Positions 36,451 through 45,742 of a stretch of 64,000 nucleotides of DNA are shown one piece after another. The stretch is taken from positions 124,001 through 188,000 of the forward strand of contig NZ_CAAHFN010000087.1 of NCBI RefSeq assembly GCF_900961225.1, written 5' to 3'. The notes beneath the pieces were generated by a model. It ran no database searches. It was not told the origin of the DNA and was given only the letters and a program-made list of their open reading frames with translations. The position numbers were made by a program, and so were the translations under genes. Source of the DNA: Modicisalibacter radicis. GTDB lineage: Bacteria > Pseudomonadota > Gammaproteobacteria > Pseudomonadales > Halomonadaceae. Position 1 is the first letter of the stretch. Each line of letters begins with the position of its first letter.

Positions 36451-37757
36451 GGCGTCGTTTCCCCGCGGGTCCGCTGGGCGACGCCTTCGCCGGCCCCGGG
36501 CGGTTGCAGGGCGCGAGCCACGCGCAGGGCGCTCCAGACGCCATCCTCGTGGAAGCCATTGCGCCAGTAGGCGCCGCAATAGTGGGTATGCAGGCGCGGT
36601 TGCGAAATCTCGCCATGGCGCGCCCGGGCCACCTCGCCGTCGCGGGTGAAGGTGGGGTGGGCGTAGCGATAGCGCCCCAGGACCCGGGCGGGGTCGATGG
36701 CCGCGGTGTCGTTGAGCGTCACGCAGAAGGTCTCTGGCGCCGTCAGGCGCTGAAGCATGTTCATGTTGTAGGTCACCGCGACCCGTGCCTCGTCGGTTCG
36801 CCCGTCGAGGCGGTAGTTCCAGCTTGCCCAGGCACGGCGGCGACGTGGCAGCAGTGTGCTGTCGGTATGCAGCACGACCTCGTTGTCCCGGTAGGGAATG
36901 GCGGCGAGGATGTCCCGTTCGGCCGGGCTGGGGTCGCCGAGTAGCCCCAGTGCCTGGTCGGCGTGGCAGGCGAGCACCACCTGGTCGAAACGCGCCGTGC
37001 CCAGCGTCGTGTCGACATCGACGCCGCCGGCATCGCGGCGAATGCAGGAAACCGTGCAATGGCGATGGATCCGCTCGGCGTAGCGCTGTGTGAGCGCCGG
37101 GATGTAGCTGCGTGAACCGCCGACCAGGGTCCGCCATTGTGGCCGGTCGGCGAGCGACAGCAGGCCATGATGGTGGAAGAAGCGCACGAAGAACGCCACC
37201 GGGAAACGCCTCAGGTCGGCGATGCTTGCCGACCAGATGGCGGCGCCCATGGGCAGCAGGTAGTGGCGGCGGAAGTCCTCGTCGTAGCCGGCGGCATCGA
37301 GATACTCGCCCAGCGTGGTCGTCGGGTCGAGTCGTCCGGCCTCGAGGTCGGCGCTGGCCGCGCGATTGAAGCGCAGGATATCGCCGAGCAGGCGATAGAA
37401 GCAGGGGCGGAAGAGGTTGCGGCGCTGGGCGAACAGCGAACCCAGAGTGTGGCCGTTGTACTCGAAATCGCGCTGGGTGTCGTGCACCGAGAAGCTCATC
37501 TCGGCGGCCTGCCAGGCGACACCGAGCTCTTCCATCAGGTGCTCGAAGTGGGGGTAAGTACGGTCGTTGAAGACGATGAAGCCGGTGTCGATTGCGTAGT
37601 CGCGGCCGGCAAGCGTCACATCGACGGTGGCGGTGTGTCCCCCCAGGCGCGGTTCGGCCTCGAACAGCGACACCCGATGGTGCGCCGACAGGTAATGGGC
37701 GGCGCTCAGGCCGCTGATTCCGCTGCCGATCACGGCGATGCGCTGCCCGTCGGTCAT
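36447..37757 (-). CDS. FAD/NAD(P)-binding amine-oxidase-like protein
   Basis: A 436-residue flavoprotein. The dinucleotide loop IAVIGSGISGLSAAHYLS opens the protein; the amine-oxidase-type sequence LGGHTATVDV and TGFIVFNDRTYPHFEHLMEELGV follow. Homologues are in operons with DUF1365 and CFA-like methyltransferases; a fatty acid desaturation or oxidation role is known for a related protein in Rhodobacter. Start ATG overlaps the SDR stop (ATGA). Confidence 0.9.
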   Translation of the reverse strand: MTDGQRIAVIGSGISGLSAAHYLSAHHRVSLFEAEPRLGGHTATVDVTLAGRDYAIDTGFIVFNDRTYPHFEHLMEELGVAWQAAEMSFSVHDTQRDFEYNGHTLGSLFAQRRNLFRPCFYRLLGDILRFNRAASADLEAGRLDPTTTLGEYLDAAGYDEDFRRHYLLPMGAAIWSASIADLRRFPVAFFVRFFHHHGLLSLADRPQWRTLVGGSRSYIPALTQRYAERIHRHCTVSCIRRDAGGVDVDTTLGTARFDQVVLACHADQALGLLGDPSPAERDILAAIPYRDNEVVLHTDSTLLPRRRRAWASWNYRLDGRTDEARVAVTYNMNMLQRLTAPETFCVTLNDTAAIDPARVLGRYRYAHPTFTRDGEVARARHGEISQPRLHTHYCGAYWRNGFHEDGVWSALRVARALQPPGAGEGVAQRTRGETTP

Positions 37758-38554
37758 CGCGCCCCCGCCTGCGTCGCGCGCCTGCGTCCGGCGATACGAC
37801 GCCCCAGGCGTAGACGCACCGCCGGGGGCAGGATGCCCAGCAGCTTGATCAGGTACGTGAAGCGGCGCGGAAAGTGCACGTCCAGGCTGCGCCGCTCGAG
37901 GCCGGCGAGAATCGCGTCGGCGGCGCTTTCGGCATCCATGCGCATGGGCATGGCAAAATCGTTGCGCGCGGTGAGCGGCGTTTCGACGAAGCCGGGGTGG
38001 ATCACGCTGACGTCGATCGCTTCGCCGGCCAGGTCGATGCGCAGCGATTCGAGGAAATGGCTGAGCGCAGCCTTGGAGGCGCCGTAGGCCTCGGCCCGCG
38101 GCAGCGGCAGGTAGGCCGCGGCGCTGGACACCGCGGCCAGCAGCGGCCGGGTACCGCCAGCGTCCCGGGCGCGGCGCAGCAGCGGCAGGCCGGCGTCGAC
38201 GACCTTCAGTGCGCCGTGAAGGTTGACTTCCATCACGCGCTCGACCAGTGCCAGGTCGAAATCGCGGGCGTCGAGATATTCGCACGTTCCCGCGTCGTGC
38301 AGCAGCAGGTCGAGGCCGGCGAACGCCGCGTCGATGTCGCGGGCGGCCTCGGCGACCGCCTCGCGATCGGTGATGTCGCAGGGCACGACCAGCGCGTTCG
38401 GGTAACCGCGGGCCAGTGTCTCGAGCGCCTCGCGGCGGCGCGCGCTGAGGGCCACGCGGTGGCCCTGGGCAAGCAATCGCCGGGCGAGCGCCATGCCGAT
38501 GCCCGAGGTGGCGCCGGTCAGCCAGATGCGTCGTTGTCCGCTCAACACCGTCAT
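37754..38554 (-). CDS. Short-chain dehydrogenase/reductase
   Basis: A 266-residue classical SDR: cofactor loop LTGATSGIGMALARRL, LHDAGTCEYLD (in place of NNAG), catalytic SSAAAYLPLPRAEAYGASKAAL (Ser-Tyr-Lys). The C-terminal helices (FTYLIKLLGILPPAVRLRLG) suggest membrane association. GGGGGAA ribosome site. Part of the photolyase/lipid operon, 44 bases after the NTF2-like gene. Confidence 0.88.
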   Translation of the reverse strand: MTVLSGQRRIWLTGATSGIGMALARRLLAQGHRVALSARRREALETLARGYPNALVVPCDITDREAVAEAARDIDAAFAGLDLLLHDAGTCEYLDARDFDLALVERVMEVNLHGALKVVDAGLPLLRRARDAGGTRPLLAAVSSAAAYLPLPRAEAYGASKAALSHFLESLRIDLAGEAIDVSVIHPGFVETPLTARNDFAMPMRMDAESAADAILAGLERRSLDVHFPRRFTYLIKLLGILPPAVRLRLGRRIAGRRRATQAGAR

Positions 38555-38598
38555 CGCGGTTCCCCCTCAGTGGGCGCCCCTTCGATCGGGCCGTGGGT

Positions 38599-39027
38599 TC
38601 AGGCGAGGCGCCGCTTGAGCCAGCGAATCGCCGTGCCGAACAGGGGCAGGTGCTCGTAGAGCAGGGCGCCGGCATCGAAGTAGTCGCGATGCTCGCAGAC
38701 CCGGTCGCCACGAAAGCGCAGTCGCGAGCAGCCTTCCACGGCTACCTCGCGGCCACCGGCCAGCCTTGGATGCACCAGCGTCAGCGTCCAGCAGACGAAC
38801 GCCTGGTCGTCTTGTCGCTGGCGCTGCGCGAACTCGAAGCGCGCACTTTCGAGGTTGGCGTAGAGCGACTCGAAATAGCCGGTGAGCGCCGCGATACCCT
38901 CGATCCGCTGAAACGGGTCGGCGAATTCAATATCCGCAGTGTAAATCTCGTATAGAACTTCTGTACAGTTTTTGTCTAGTTTTTTGTAGAGGGCGCAGAA
39001 GGTCTCCAGTGTCGGGTCGACGGCCAT
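38599..39027 (-). CDS. NTF2/SnoaL-like fold protein
   Basis: A 142-residue protein of the nuclear transport factor 2-like fold: LYKKLDKNCTEVLYEIYTADIEFADPFQRIEG, FESLYANLESARFEFAQRQ and EVAVEGCSRLRFRGDRVCEHRDYFDAGALLYEHLPLFG. Such proteins follow photolyase in comparable operons. AAGGAG lies 8 bases before the ATG. Function unknown. Confidence 0.85.
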   Translation of the reverse strand: MAVDPTLETFCALYKKLDKNCTEVLYEIYTADIEFADPFQRIEGIAALTGYFESLYANLESARFEFAQRQRQDDQAFVCWTLTLVHPRLAGGREVAVEGCSRLRFRGDRVCEHRDYFDAGALLYEHLPLFGTAIRWLKRRLA

Positions 39028-39074
39028 CGCGAGCTCCTTTCGTGGGGTGCGGTAATCCGAGCGGCGGCGGTGGG

Positions 39075-40490
39075 TCAGTCGCGGGAAAGCGCCTTGAAGG
39101 CATCGAGCGCCCGGACGCGGGCGGCCTTGTGGTCGACGATCGGGGCCGGGTAGCGGCTGGCGCCGAGGGCATCGCCGGGCGGGGCGTGCCGCGCCCTGGG
39201 CGGCAATTCGGCGAGCTCGGGCAGGTAGTGGGCGATGAAGTGGCCCTCGGGATCGAAGCGGCTGGCCTGGGTGGTGGGGTTGAAGATGCGGAAATAGGGG
39301 GCCGCGTCGGTGCCCGTCGAAGCCGCCCATTGCCAGCCACCGTTGTTGGCGGCGAACTCGCCATCGACCAGGTGGCGCAGGAAGAACGCCTCGCCGCGCC
39401 GCCAGTCGATCAGTAGATGCTTGGCGAGGAACATGGCCGTCACCATGCGCAGGCGGTTGTGCATCCAGCCGGTCCGGACCAGTTGGCGCATTGCGGCATC
39501 GACCAGCGGATAGCCGGTACGGCCCTCGCACCAGGCTGCGAAATGCGCGTCGTCGTAACGCCAGGCGAGTTTGTCGGTATGTGCCTGGAAGGGGCGGTGA
39601 CGGCACACGTCGGGAAAGCCGACGACGATGTGCTGGTAGAATTCACGCCACACCAGCTCATTGATCCAACTGGTCAGCCCCTTGTCGCCGTCGCCGAGAT
39701 GGCCGCCATTTTCGTTCATCGCGGCCTGCAGGCACTGGCGCGGCGAGATCATGCCCAGCGCCAGGTAGGGCGACAGTTCGCTGGTCCCGGCCAGCGCCGG
39801 CAGGTCACGCTGCTCGGCGTAGTGGCGGGCGCGGAATCGCAGAAAGCGTGCCAGGCGGTCGGCGGCGGCCTCCTGGCCGGCGGGCCACAGCACGGCATCG
39901 ACGGGGCGGTCCGCGTATCCGGGCGCCTCGGGCAGGGCATCGCTGGCGATCGGCTGGCGTGGCTGGGGCTCGGGGGTGTCGCGCAGCGTCAGCCGAGCGG
40001 CGTCGATCCGGCGGTGCCAGGCCTTGGCGAACGGGGTGAAGACCCGGTAGTAATCGTCCTGACCGGTAACCAGCTCCCCCGGTTCGAAGGCCACCGCGTC
40101 GGTGTAGCCATGCACGCTGAGGCCGGCTGTCTCGCAGGCGTCGCGTACCGCGGCGTCGCGGCGACGCTCGTCGAGCGGGTATTCGCGATTGAAGTGCAGT
40201 GCCTCGGCGTCGTAGTCGTGGGCCAGCGCGGCGAGCACCCGCGGGGCGGCCTCGAAGTATCCGATATCGCGCTGGACGAGCGGAATGTTGAGCCCGGTCA
40301 GGGCCTCGCGCAGGGCCTCGACGCCGCGGCGCAGGAAGTCGATCTTGTTGGCGCCGTGGCCATGGTCGCGCCATTGCCCCGGGCTGTGCAGAAACACCGC
40401 GATCACCGGGCCGCGTCGAGCCGCGGCAGCCAGCGCGGTGTTGTCGAGGGTGCGCAGGTCACTGCGGAACCACATCAATTGGCGGGCCAT
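39075..40490 (-). CDS. phr: Deoxyribodipyrimidine photolyase
   Basis: A 471-residue light-driven DNA repair enzyme. Alpha/beta antenna domain at the N-terminus (MARQLMWFRSDLRTLDNTAL), FAD-binding domain at the C-terminus with WINELVWREFYQHIV, GWMHNRLRMVTAMFL and NNGGWQWAASTGTDAAPYFRIFNP. The tryptophans for electron transfer are present, and the class I type is indicated. Second gene after the MerR regulator (32-base gap). Confidence 0.96.
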   Translation of the reverse strand: MARQLMWFRSDLRTLDNTALAAAARRGPVIAVFLHSPGQWRDHGHGANKIDFLRRGVEALREALTGLNIPLVQRDIGYFEAAPRVLAALAHDYDAEALHFNREYPLDERRRDAAVRDACETAGLSVHGYTDAVAFEPGELVTGQDDYYRVFTPFAKAWHRRIDAARLTLRDTPEPQPRQPIASDALPEAPGYADRPVDAVLWPAGQEAAADRLARFLRFRARHYAEQRDLPALAGTSELSPYLALGMISPRQCLQAAMNENGGHLGDGDKGLTSWINELVWREFYQHIVVGFPDVCRHRPFQAHTDKLAWRYDDAHFAAWCEGRTGYPLVDAAMRQLVRTGWMHNRLRMVTAMFLAKHLLIDWRRGEAFFLRHLVDGEFAANNGGWQWAASTGTDAAPYFRIFNPTTQASRFDPEGHFIAHYLPELAELPPRARHAPPGDALGASRYPAPIVDHKAARVRALDAFKALSRD

Positions 40491-40522
40491 GAGCGTCTCC
40501 CGTCGCTGGCTGGGTTGCTGCG

Positions 40523-41434
40523 TCAGCCGAGCAGGCCGCGCAGACGTTCGATTGCCGCGACCGGCGTATCGCCGAGCGGCTGGATGGCGCTGGCCTCGAG
40601 GTCGGCGGCGCGTATATGGACGACCGGGCCGGCCAGGCATAGTGGCGCCTTGAGTTGCGTGGCGAGCCGCGGCAAGTGGTGGCGAATCAGCTCGTTGCCT
40701 TCGGCGCGGTCGCTTGACAGCAGTAGCGCGGCGGCGTCCAGCCGCTCCATGGCCAGCGCCCATTCACCGAGCGGCAGCGGGGCGTCGAACAGCTGGATGC
40801 GGTAGCCGGCGTCGCTGGCGGCCAGCGCCAGCAACAGCGCGCCCAGCCGGCCGGCGTCATCGGACAGCCGCGAGAGCAGCAGGGGCGGTCCCTGGCGGTA
40901 CTGGTTGGCATGATACAGACGGGTTCCGATCCGTGTGCGCAGGAAGCTCTCCAGCAGTTGGCGCTGCGCGGCGGCGCCCAGGCGATCATGCCAGCGCTCC
41001 TCGAGTTCCTCGACCACCGGCTGCCAGATTTCCAGCAGGCAGACCGCGACGGGGTAGAGCGCCAGGGTCTGGTTGAACAGTGTCTCGAGACCCTGCACGT
41101 CGAGCGCTTCGACGGCCGCGATCCACTGTCGACGCTGGCCGGCCCAGTCGCCCTCGTCGATCGTCATCGTCTCGGCCCTGCCGGGGCGATCGAGCAGTTC
41201 GCGCACCTGACTGACCGACACGCCGCGATCGAGCCAATGGAGAATGTTCTCGACGCGCCGGATGTCCTCGCCGGCGTAGAGCCGGTGACCCTTGGGGGTG
41301 CGTTGCGGACGAAGCAAGCCATAGCGGCGTTCCCAGGCGCGCAGCGTCACCGAATTCACGCCGGTCAACCGGGAGACTTCGCGAATCGGGTACAGTGCCG
41401 AGCCGGTGGTGTCCATGGGCTTATCGTTGGTCAT
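40523..41434 (-). CDS. MerR-family regulator, CarH/LitR-like without cobalamin ligands
   Basis: A 303-residue regulator. N-terminal MerR winged helix (YPIREVSRLTGVNSVTLRAWERRYGLL, residues 15-41), then a helical cap (about 100-180) and a Rossmann-like C-terminal domain as in B12-binding light sensors. The cobalamin motif D-x-H-x-x-G is replaced (D217-A-P-L-P-L-G) and the W-x9-E-H motif reads W148...R158-Q159. It is thus of the class without photochromic B12. Start ATG at 41434 (MTNDKP) or 41416. Heads the photolyase operon. Confidence 0.85.
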   Translation of the reverse strand: MTNDKPMDTTGSALYPIREVSRLTGVNSVTLRAWERRYGLLRPQRTPKGHRLYAGEDIRRVENILHWLDRGVSVSQVRELLDRPGRAETMTIDEGDWAGQRRQWIAAVEALDVQGLETLFNQTLALYPVAVCLLEIWQPVVEELEERWHDRLGAAAQRQLLESFLRTRIGTRLYHANQYRQGPPLLLSRLSDDAGRLGALLLALAASDAGYRIQLFDAPLPLGEWALAMERLDAAALLLSSDRAEGNELIRHHLPRLATQLKAPLCLAGPVVHIRAADLEASAIQPLGDTPVAAIERLRGLLG

Positions 41435-41543
41435 GCGCACTCGTGCCTCTGGCTGTCTGGCGGTACCGCCGGGGATCCGGGGCGGCGGCCGGTGTCCTGC
41501 GCATAGCCTCGAGTGCCGTGATGCGGGCAGGATGGAGTAAAGA

Positions 41544-41570
41544 GTTATACAGGATAATGCCTTTGTACAA
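41544..41570 (-). promoter_or_regulatory. Candidate promoter/operator of the photolyase operon
   Basis: Minus strand: TTGTAC (41570-41565), 15-base spacer, TATAAC (41549-41544). The half sites TTGTACAA and TGTATAAC resemble TGTACA-type boxes of the LitR/CarH class. It is about 110 bases before the MerR start. Confidence 0.45.
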
Positions 41571-41726
41571 CTGTTCCAGTCGTTTATTCGCCTGGCGCGG
41601 TTCCGGCACGGCTTTCCAGGGCTTTTGATGACAATCGGTACGTCGAAGCCAGCCGGATGCTCGACAGCCGGGCTGGGTGAGCGTATGGCTGGGCAAGCGC
41701 GACAGCCACTGACTAGACTATCAGAT

Positions 41727-41746
41727 GCGTACAATAACCGTATAAC
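41727..41746 (+). promoter_or_regulatory. Second GTACAA/GTATAAC site
   Basis: Plus strand: GCGTACAA-TAAC-CGTATAAC. TATAAC (41741-41746) could be a -10 for the epimerase gene at 41878. The same two half sites as at 41544-41570 appear here in the opposite direction. Confidence 0.4.
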
Positions 41747-41877
41747 CCGGCAAACGCCGAACCAGGGCCGCGAGCGCTTCAGCCAGCATCTGGCATGAAA
41801 CCGTTCGGTGCCTGCCGCTGTGTTCGCCCGGGACGACGCTCACCGCGTCGCGACACTTACAATGACAGGGAGGCGCC

Positions 41878-42780
41878 ATGCGTATACTGGTCACGGGAGG
41901 TAGCGGCTTCGTCGGGCGTTTGCTCTGCCAGCGACTGGCCCGCGACGGCCACCAGCTGATGGTCGTGTCACGCTCGCCTGACTCGGCCAGGCGAGTGCTG
42001 CCCGAAGGCTGTGACATCGGTGACGAGGTGGCCGCGTTCGCCGCGCGCGAGCCCGAAGCGATCGTCAACCTGGCCGGCGAGCCGATCGCCGGCAAGCGTT
42101 GGAGCGACGCCCAGAAGCGACGCTTGTTCGATTCGCGGCTGAGCGTCACCCAGCAACTGGTGGATCTGTGCCGGCAGTTGCCCACCCCGCCACGGGTGAT
42201 GGTGTCGGGGTCGGCGATGGGGTATTACGGCGATCAGGGCCAGCGCGCCGTGGACGAGGAGACCTCGCCCAACGAGGAGTTCGCGCATCGGCTGTGCGCG
42301 CAGTGGGAAGCCAAGGCCCACGAGGCCGAACGCCACGGAGTGCGCGTCGTGCTGCTGCGCACCGGCCTGGTGCTCGACGCGGGCGGCGGCACGTTGGCCA
42401 AGCTGCTGCCGGCGTTCAGGATGGGTCTGGGCGGGCGCTTCGGCAACGGTCGCCAGTTCATGCCGTGGATCCACCGCGAGGATCACGTGCGCAGCATCGA
42501 GTTCCTGCTCGAACACGACACCCTGAACGGGGCGTTCAATGCCTCGGCGCCGCACCCGGTGCGCAACGCCGAATTCGCCGCCACCCTGGCCCGGCAGCTG
42601 CATCGCCCGGCATTGATGCCGGTACCGGCGCCACTGCTCGAACTGGGGCTGGGCGAGATGGCGCACCTGTTGCTGACCGGCGCCGACATGCGCCCACGGC
42701 GGTTGCTCGATGCCGGTTTTCGTTTCAATTTCGAGACCCTCGACGCGGCGCTGGCCGACATTCTCCAGCGCAAGGCCTAG
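41878..42780 (+). CDS. TIGR01777 family SDR epimerase (YfcH-like)
   Basis: A 300-residue extended SDR: VTGGSGFVGRLLCQRLARDGH at the start, NLAGEPIAGKRWSDAQK (the family signature), VSGSAMGYYGD and the Y-containing GFRFNFETLDAAL end. Family is close to YfcH; function not set, perhaps in cell-division inhibition (SulA homologues). It is adjacent to the photolyase operon regulatory region. Confidence 0.93.
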   Translation: MRILVTGGSGFVGRLLCQRLARDGHQLMVVSRSPDSARRVLPEGCDIGDEVAAFAAREPEAIVNLAGEPIAGKRWSDAQKRRLFDSRLSVTQQLVDLCRQLPTPPRVMVSGSAMGYYGDQGQRAVDEETSPNEEFAHRLCAQWEAKAHEAERHGVRVVLLRTGLVLDAGGGTLAKLLPAFRMGLGGRFGNGRQFMPWIHREDHVRSIEFLLEHDTLNGAFNASAPHPVRNAEFAATLARQLHRPALMPVPAPLLELGLGEMAHLLLTGADMRPRRLLDAGFRFNFETLDAALADILQRKA

Positions 42781-42805
42781 CCATTGGCGCCGTCCGTCGC
42801 GGCCG

Positions 42806-45742
42806 TCAGCGGCGCGTCTCGCGGTCGACGGTGACGATCACCCGCACCGCATCGAGGCGCAGGCGCGCGCTCTCGATCGCCGCATCGAGTGCCTGGCGCT
42901 CGTGGCGCAGGGCATCGAGTTCGTCCTGACGCACCGCGGGGTTGTGGCGCGCCAGGGCCTGCAGCCGCGACAGCTCGTCGTCTAGCACGCCGCACATGCG
43001 TTGCTGGGCGGCCTCGACGATCGTCGGCAGCTCGCGCTCGGCTTCCCGCTCGCCCTGCTCCAGCAGCTCGCGCAGTTGATCGTGGCGCGACTTGATCAGG
43101 TCGCGGGCGACCGCCTTCTTGACCTTCTGCAGGTTCTTGGCCAGGCCGCTGAAGGAGACCTTGGCGGACAGGTTGGCGCCGGACTCGTCGAGCAGCACGC
43201 GCACCGCGGTGGGCGGCAGGAAGCGGTCGACATGCAGGCGCCTGGGCGCCGGACAGTCGGTGACGAAGACCAGTTCGGCCATCAGTCGCCCGGCGGGGAT
43301 CGACGGGTGATCGAGCAGCGCCAGGGCGGTGTTGCCCAGCGTGCCGCTGAGAATCCGGCCCATCATTTCGCGGACCAGCGGATGTTCCCACGACAGGTGC
43401 TGGACATCGTCGCGGGCCAGCGCCCGCTCGCGGGAGCGGGTCGCGGTGAAGCCCTCCTCGCCTTTCGCCAGGCCGGGCAGGCCGTCGAGCATGTGCGCCC
43501 CGGCGCGCAGGTGGACGAGCTGGTTGCCGAGGTCCTGGCTGTCGACACCGAAGATATCCAGCGCCTGATCCAGGTAGCGCGGCAATGCGCGGTCCTCGTC
43601 GAGTGCGCGGATCGCCTCGGCGACCGTCGCGGCGCGCTCGCCGCGGCAGGCATTGAGCTCGAGCAAGCGGTTGCGTCCCGCATCGCGCTCGGCCAGGCGA
43701 GCCTCGAACAGCGCGCGGGTTTCGCCGATCACCGCCTCGAGCGCGTCGTCGTCGAGCATCGCCTCGGCCAGTTCGTCACCGAAGGCCGCGTACAGCTCGC
43801 TGCCCACCCCGTGGGGTGCGTCGAAGGCGTCCATACCCTCCTGATACCAGCGCAACAGCCGCTCGCCGGGGCTGCCTGCGAACACCGGCACGTGGATCTC
43901 GATGGCATGGCGCTGGCCGATGCGATCGAGGCGGCCGATGCGCTGTTCGAGCTGATCGGGCAGCTGGGGCAGGTCGAACATCACCAGATGGCGGCAGAAC
44001 TGGAAGTTGCGCCCCTCCGAGCCGATCTCCGAGCACACCATGACCTGGCTGCCGTCCTCCTCGTCGGCGAAGGACGCCGCGGCGCGGTCGCGCTCGACCA
44101 GCGTCAGCCCCTCGTGGAACACCGGCGCATGGATGCCGCCGAGCACGCGCAGCGCCTCGGCCAGATCGACGGCGGTGGCCCGGTCGTGGGCGATCACCAG
44201 GGTCTTGTCGCGGCCGACCCCGGTGAGGTGCTCGAGCAGCCAGGTGACGCGCGGGTCGATCTGCCACCAGGGCTCGGCGTTAAGAGGATCGTCGCTCAAT
44301 GCGCGGTAGGTGGTGTCGAGATAGAGCATGACATCGGGGTGGTCGAGGCCGGTCTCGATCAGCAGTTCGTCGAGGTAGTCCTCGTCGCGCTCGAGCTTGC
44401 GCAGCACCCGGCGATAGGCCGAGGGCGCCTCGAGCCGGGCGACGTGCAGGTGCCGCTCGGGGAAGCCACCGACGTGGCGCCGGCTGTTGCGGAACATCAC
44501 CCGGCCGGTGCCATGGCGGTCGAGCAACTGCTCGCGCAGCTGGTCGCGGGCCGATCGCTGCTGGGCGCTGTCGCTCTGGGGGTCGGCCAGGGTCTCGAGC
44601 AGCGCCGCGCTGTCGGCGTCGTCGATCGCCGCGCCGACGCAGGCCAGCGCGGCGGCGTCGCCGGGCAACCGCTCGAGCGCATCGATCGCCTCGGCGACCT
44701 GCACGTAGCCGGCCTCTTCGGCGCGGAACCGCGCCAGGTCGTGGTAGCGGTCGGGGTCGAGCAGGCGCAGCCGGGCGAAATGGCTCTGCACGCCCATCTG
44801 CTCGGGGGTGGCGGTGAGCAGCAGCAGTCCGGGGACGGCGCGCGCCAGGCGCTCGACACAGTCGTAGCCGGGCCCGCTGGCCGCCGGCGACCAGTCGAGA
44901 TGGTGGGCCTCGTCGACGATCAGCAGATCCCAGGCGCAGGCCTCGGCCTGGCGCTGGCGATGCGGGTTGGCGAACAGCCATTGCTGGCTGGCCAGGATGA
45001 GCTGGCCGGCCTCGAACGGATTGGCCTCGCCGTGGGCCTGGCTCTGCTGCTCGTCGAGCAGCGTGACATCGAGGGCGAAACGCCGCAGCAGCTCGACCAG
45101 CCACTGGTGGGTGAGGCTGTCGGGAACCAGGATCAGCGCCCGCTCGGCACGCCCGTTGAGCAGCAGGCGGTGCAGGATCAGCCCGGCTTCGATGGTCTTG
45201 CCCAGGCCGACCTCGTCGGCGAGCAGCACCCGCGGGGCATGGCGCCGCGAGACCTCGTCGGCGATGTAGAGCTGATGGGGAATCAGGTCGATCTTGGGCC
45301 CGGCCAGGCCGAGTGCCGGGTTCTGGCTGATGCGATGATGGTGGTGCAGGGTGCGAAAGCGCAGGTCGAACCAGTCGTTGCGGTCGACCTGACCGGTCAG
45401 CAGCCGATCGCGGGCCTGGTTGAACTGCATGCGATCGGACAGCTTGGCCTCGGAAAGCTCGTGCCATTCGCCGGCGTCGTCCTCGCCGATGTAGACCACC
45501 AGGCCGTCGTGCTCCTTGGTGTCGTCGACGGTCAGCTGGCTGCCGTCGGCGGACTCGATACGATCGCCGCTGCCGAACATCACGCGGGTCAGCGGTGCCT
45601 GGCGCACGCTGTAGGTGCGCGTCTCCTGGCTGGCCGCGAAGAGCACGGTGACGCTGCGCGCATCGACGTTGAGGATGGTGCCCAGGCCCAGGTCGGCCTC
45701 GCCGTCGCTGATCCAGCGCTGACCGGGAATGAATTCGCTCAT
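42806..45742 (-). CDS. rapA: RNA polymerase-associated helicase RapA (HepA)
   Basis: A 978-residue Swi2/Snf2 ATPase that binds core RNA polymerase and aids recycling after termination. N-terminal Tudor-like domain MSEFIPGQRWISDGEADLGLGTI; Walker A LLADEVGLGKTIEA; DEAH in IVDEAHHLDW; C-terminal helicase lobe QMVMC..SEIGSEGRNFQFCRHLV. Length close to E. coli (968). The ATG at 45742 fits the family start; the frame extends upstream without homology. Confidence 0.96.
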   Translation of the reverse strand: MSEFIPGQRWISDGEADLGLGTILNVDARSVTVLFAASQETRTYSVRQAPLTRVMFGSGDRIESADGSQLTVDDTKEHDGLVVYIGEDDAGEWHELSEAKLSDRMQFNQARDRLLTGQVDRNDWFDLRFRTLHHHHRISQNPALGLAGPKIDLIPHQLYIADEVSRRHAPRVLLADEVGLGKTIEAGLILHRLLLNGRAERALILVPDSLTHQWLVELLRRFALDVTLLDEQQSQAHGEANPFEAGQLILASQQWLFANPHRQRQAEACAWDLLIVDEAHHLDWSPAASGPGYDCVERLARAVPGLLLLTATPEQMGVQSHFARLRLLDPDRYHDLARFRAEEAGYVQVAEAIDALERLPGDAAALACVGAAIDDADSAALLETLADPQSDSAQQRSARDQLREQLLDRHGTGRVMFRNSRRHVGGFPERHLHVARLEAPSAYRRVLRKLERDEDYLDELLIETGLDHPDVMLYLDTTYRALSDDPLNAEPWWQIDPRVTWLLEHLTGVGRDKTLVIAHDRATAVDLAEALRVLGGIHAPVFHEGLTLVERDRAAASFADEEDGSQVMVCSEIGSEGRNFQFCRHLVMFDLPQLPDQLEQRIGRLDRIGQRHAIEIHVPVFAGSPGERLLRWYQEGMDAFDAPHGVGSELYAAFGDELAEAMLDDDALEAVIGETRALFEARLAERDAGRNRLLELNACRGERAATVAEAIRALDEDRALPRYLDQALDIFGVDSQDLGNQLVHLRAGAHMLDGLPGLAKGEEGFTATRSRERALARDDVQHLSWEHPLVREMMGRILSGTLGNTALALLDHPSIPAGRLMAELVFVTDCPAPRRLHVDRFLPPTAVRVLLDESGANLSAKVSFSGLAKNLQKVKKAVARDLIKSRHDQLRELLEQGEREAERELPTIVEAAQQRMCGVLDDELSRLQALARHNPAVRQDELDALRHERQALDAAIESARLRLDAVRVIVTVDRETRR

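Larger units (their letters stand above)
41435..41877. other. 443-base divergent region, MerR regulator / TIGR01777 gene
   Basis: Two promoter-like sites with the shared halves GTACAA and GTATAAC are listed separately. Apart from these I see no gene, RNA or repeat. Confidence 0.5.
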
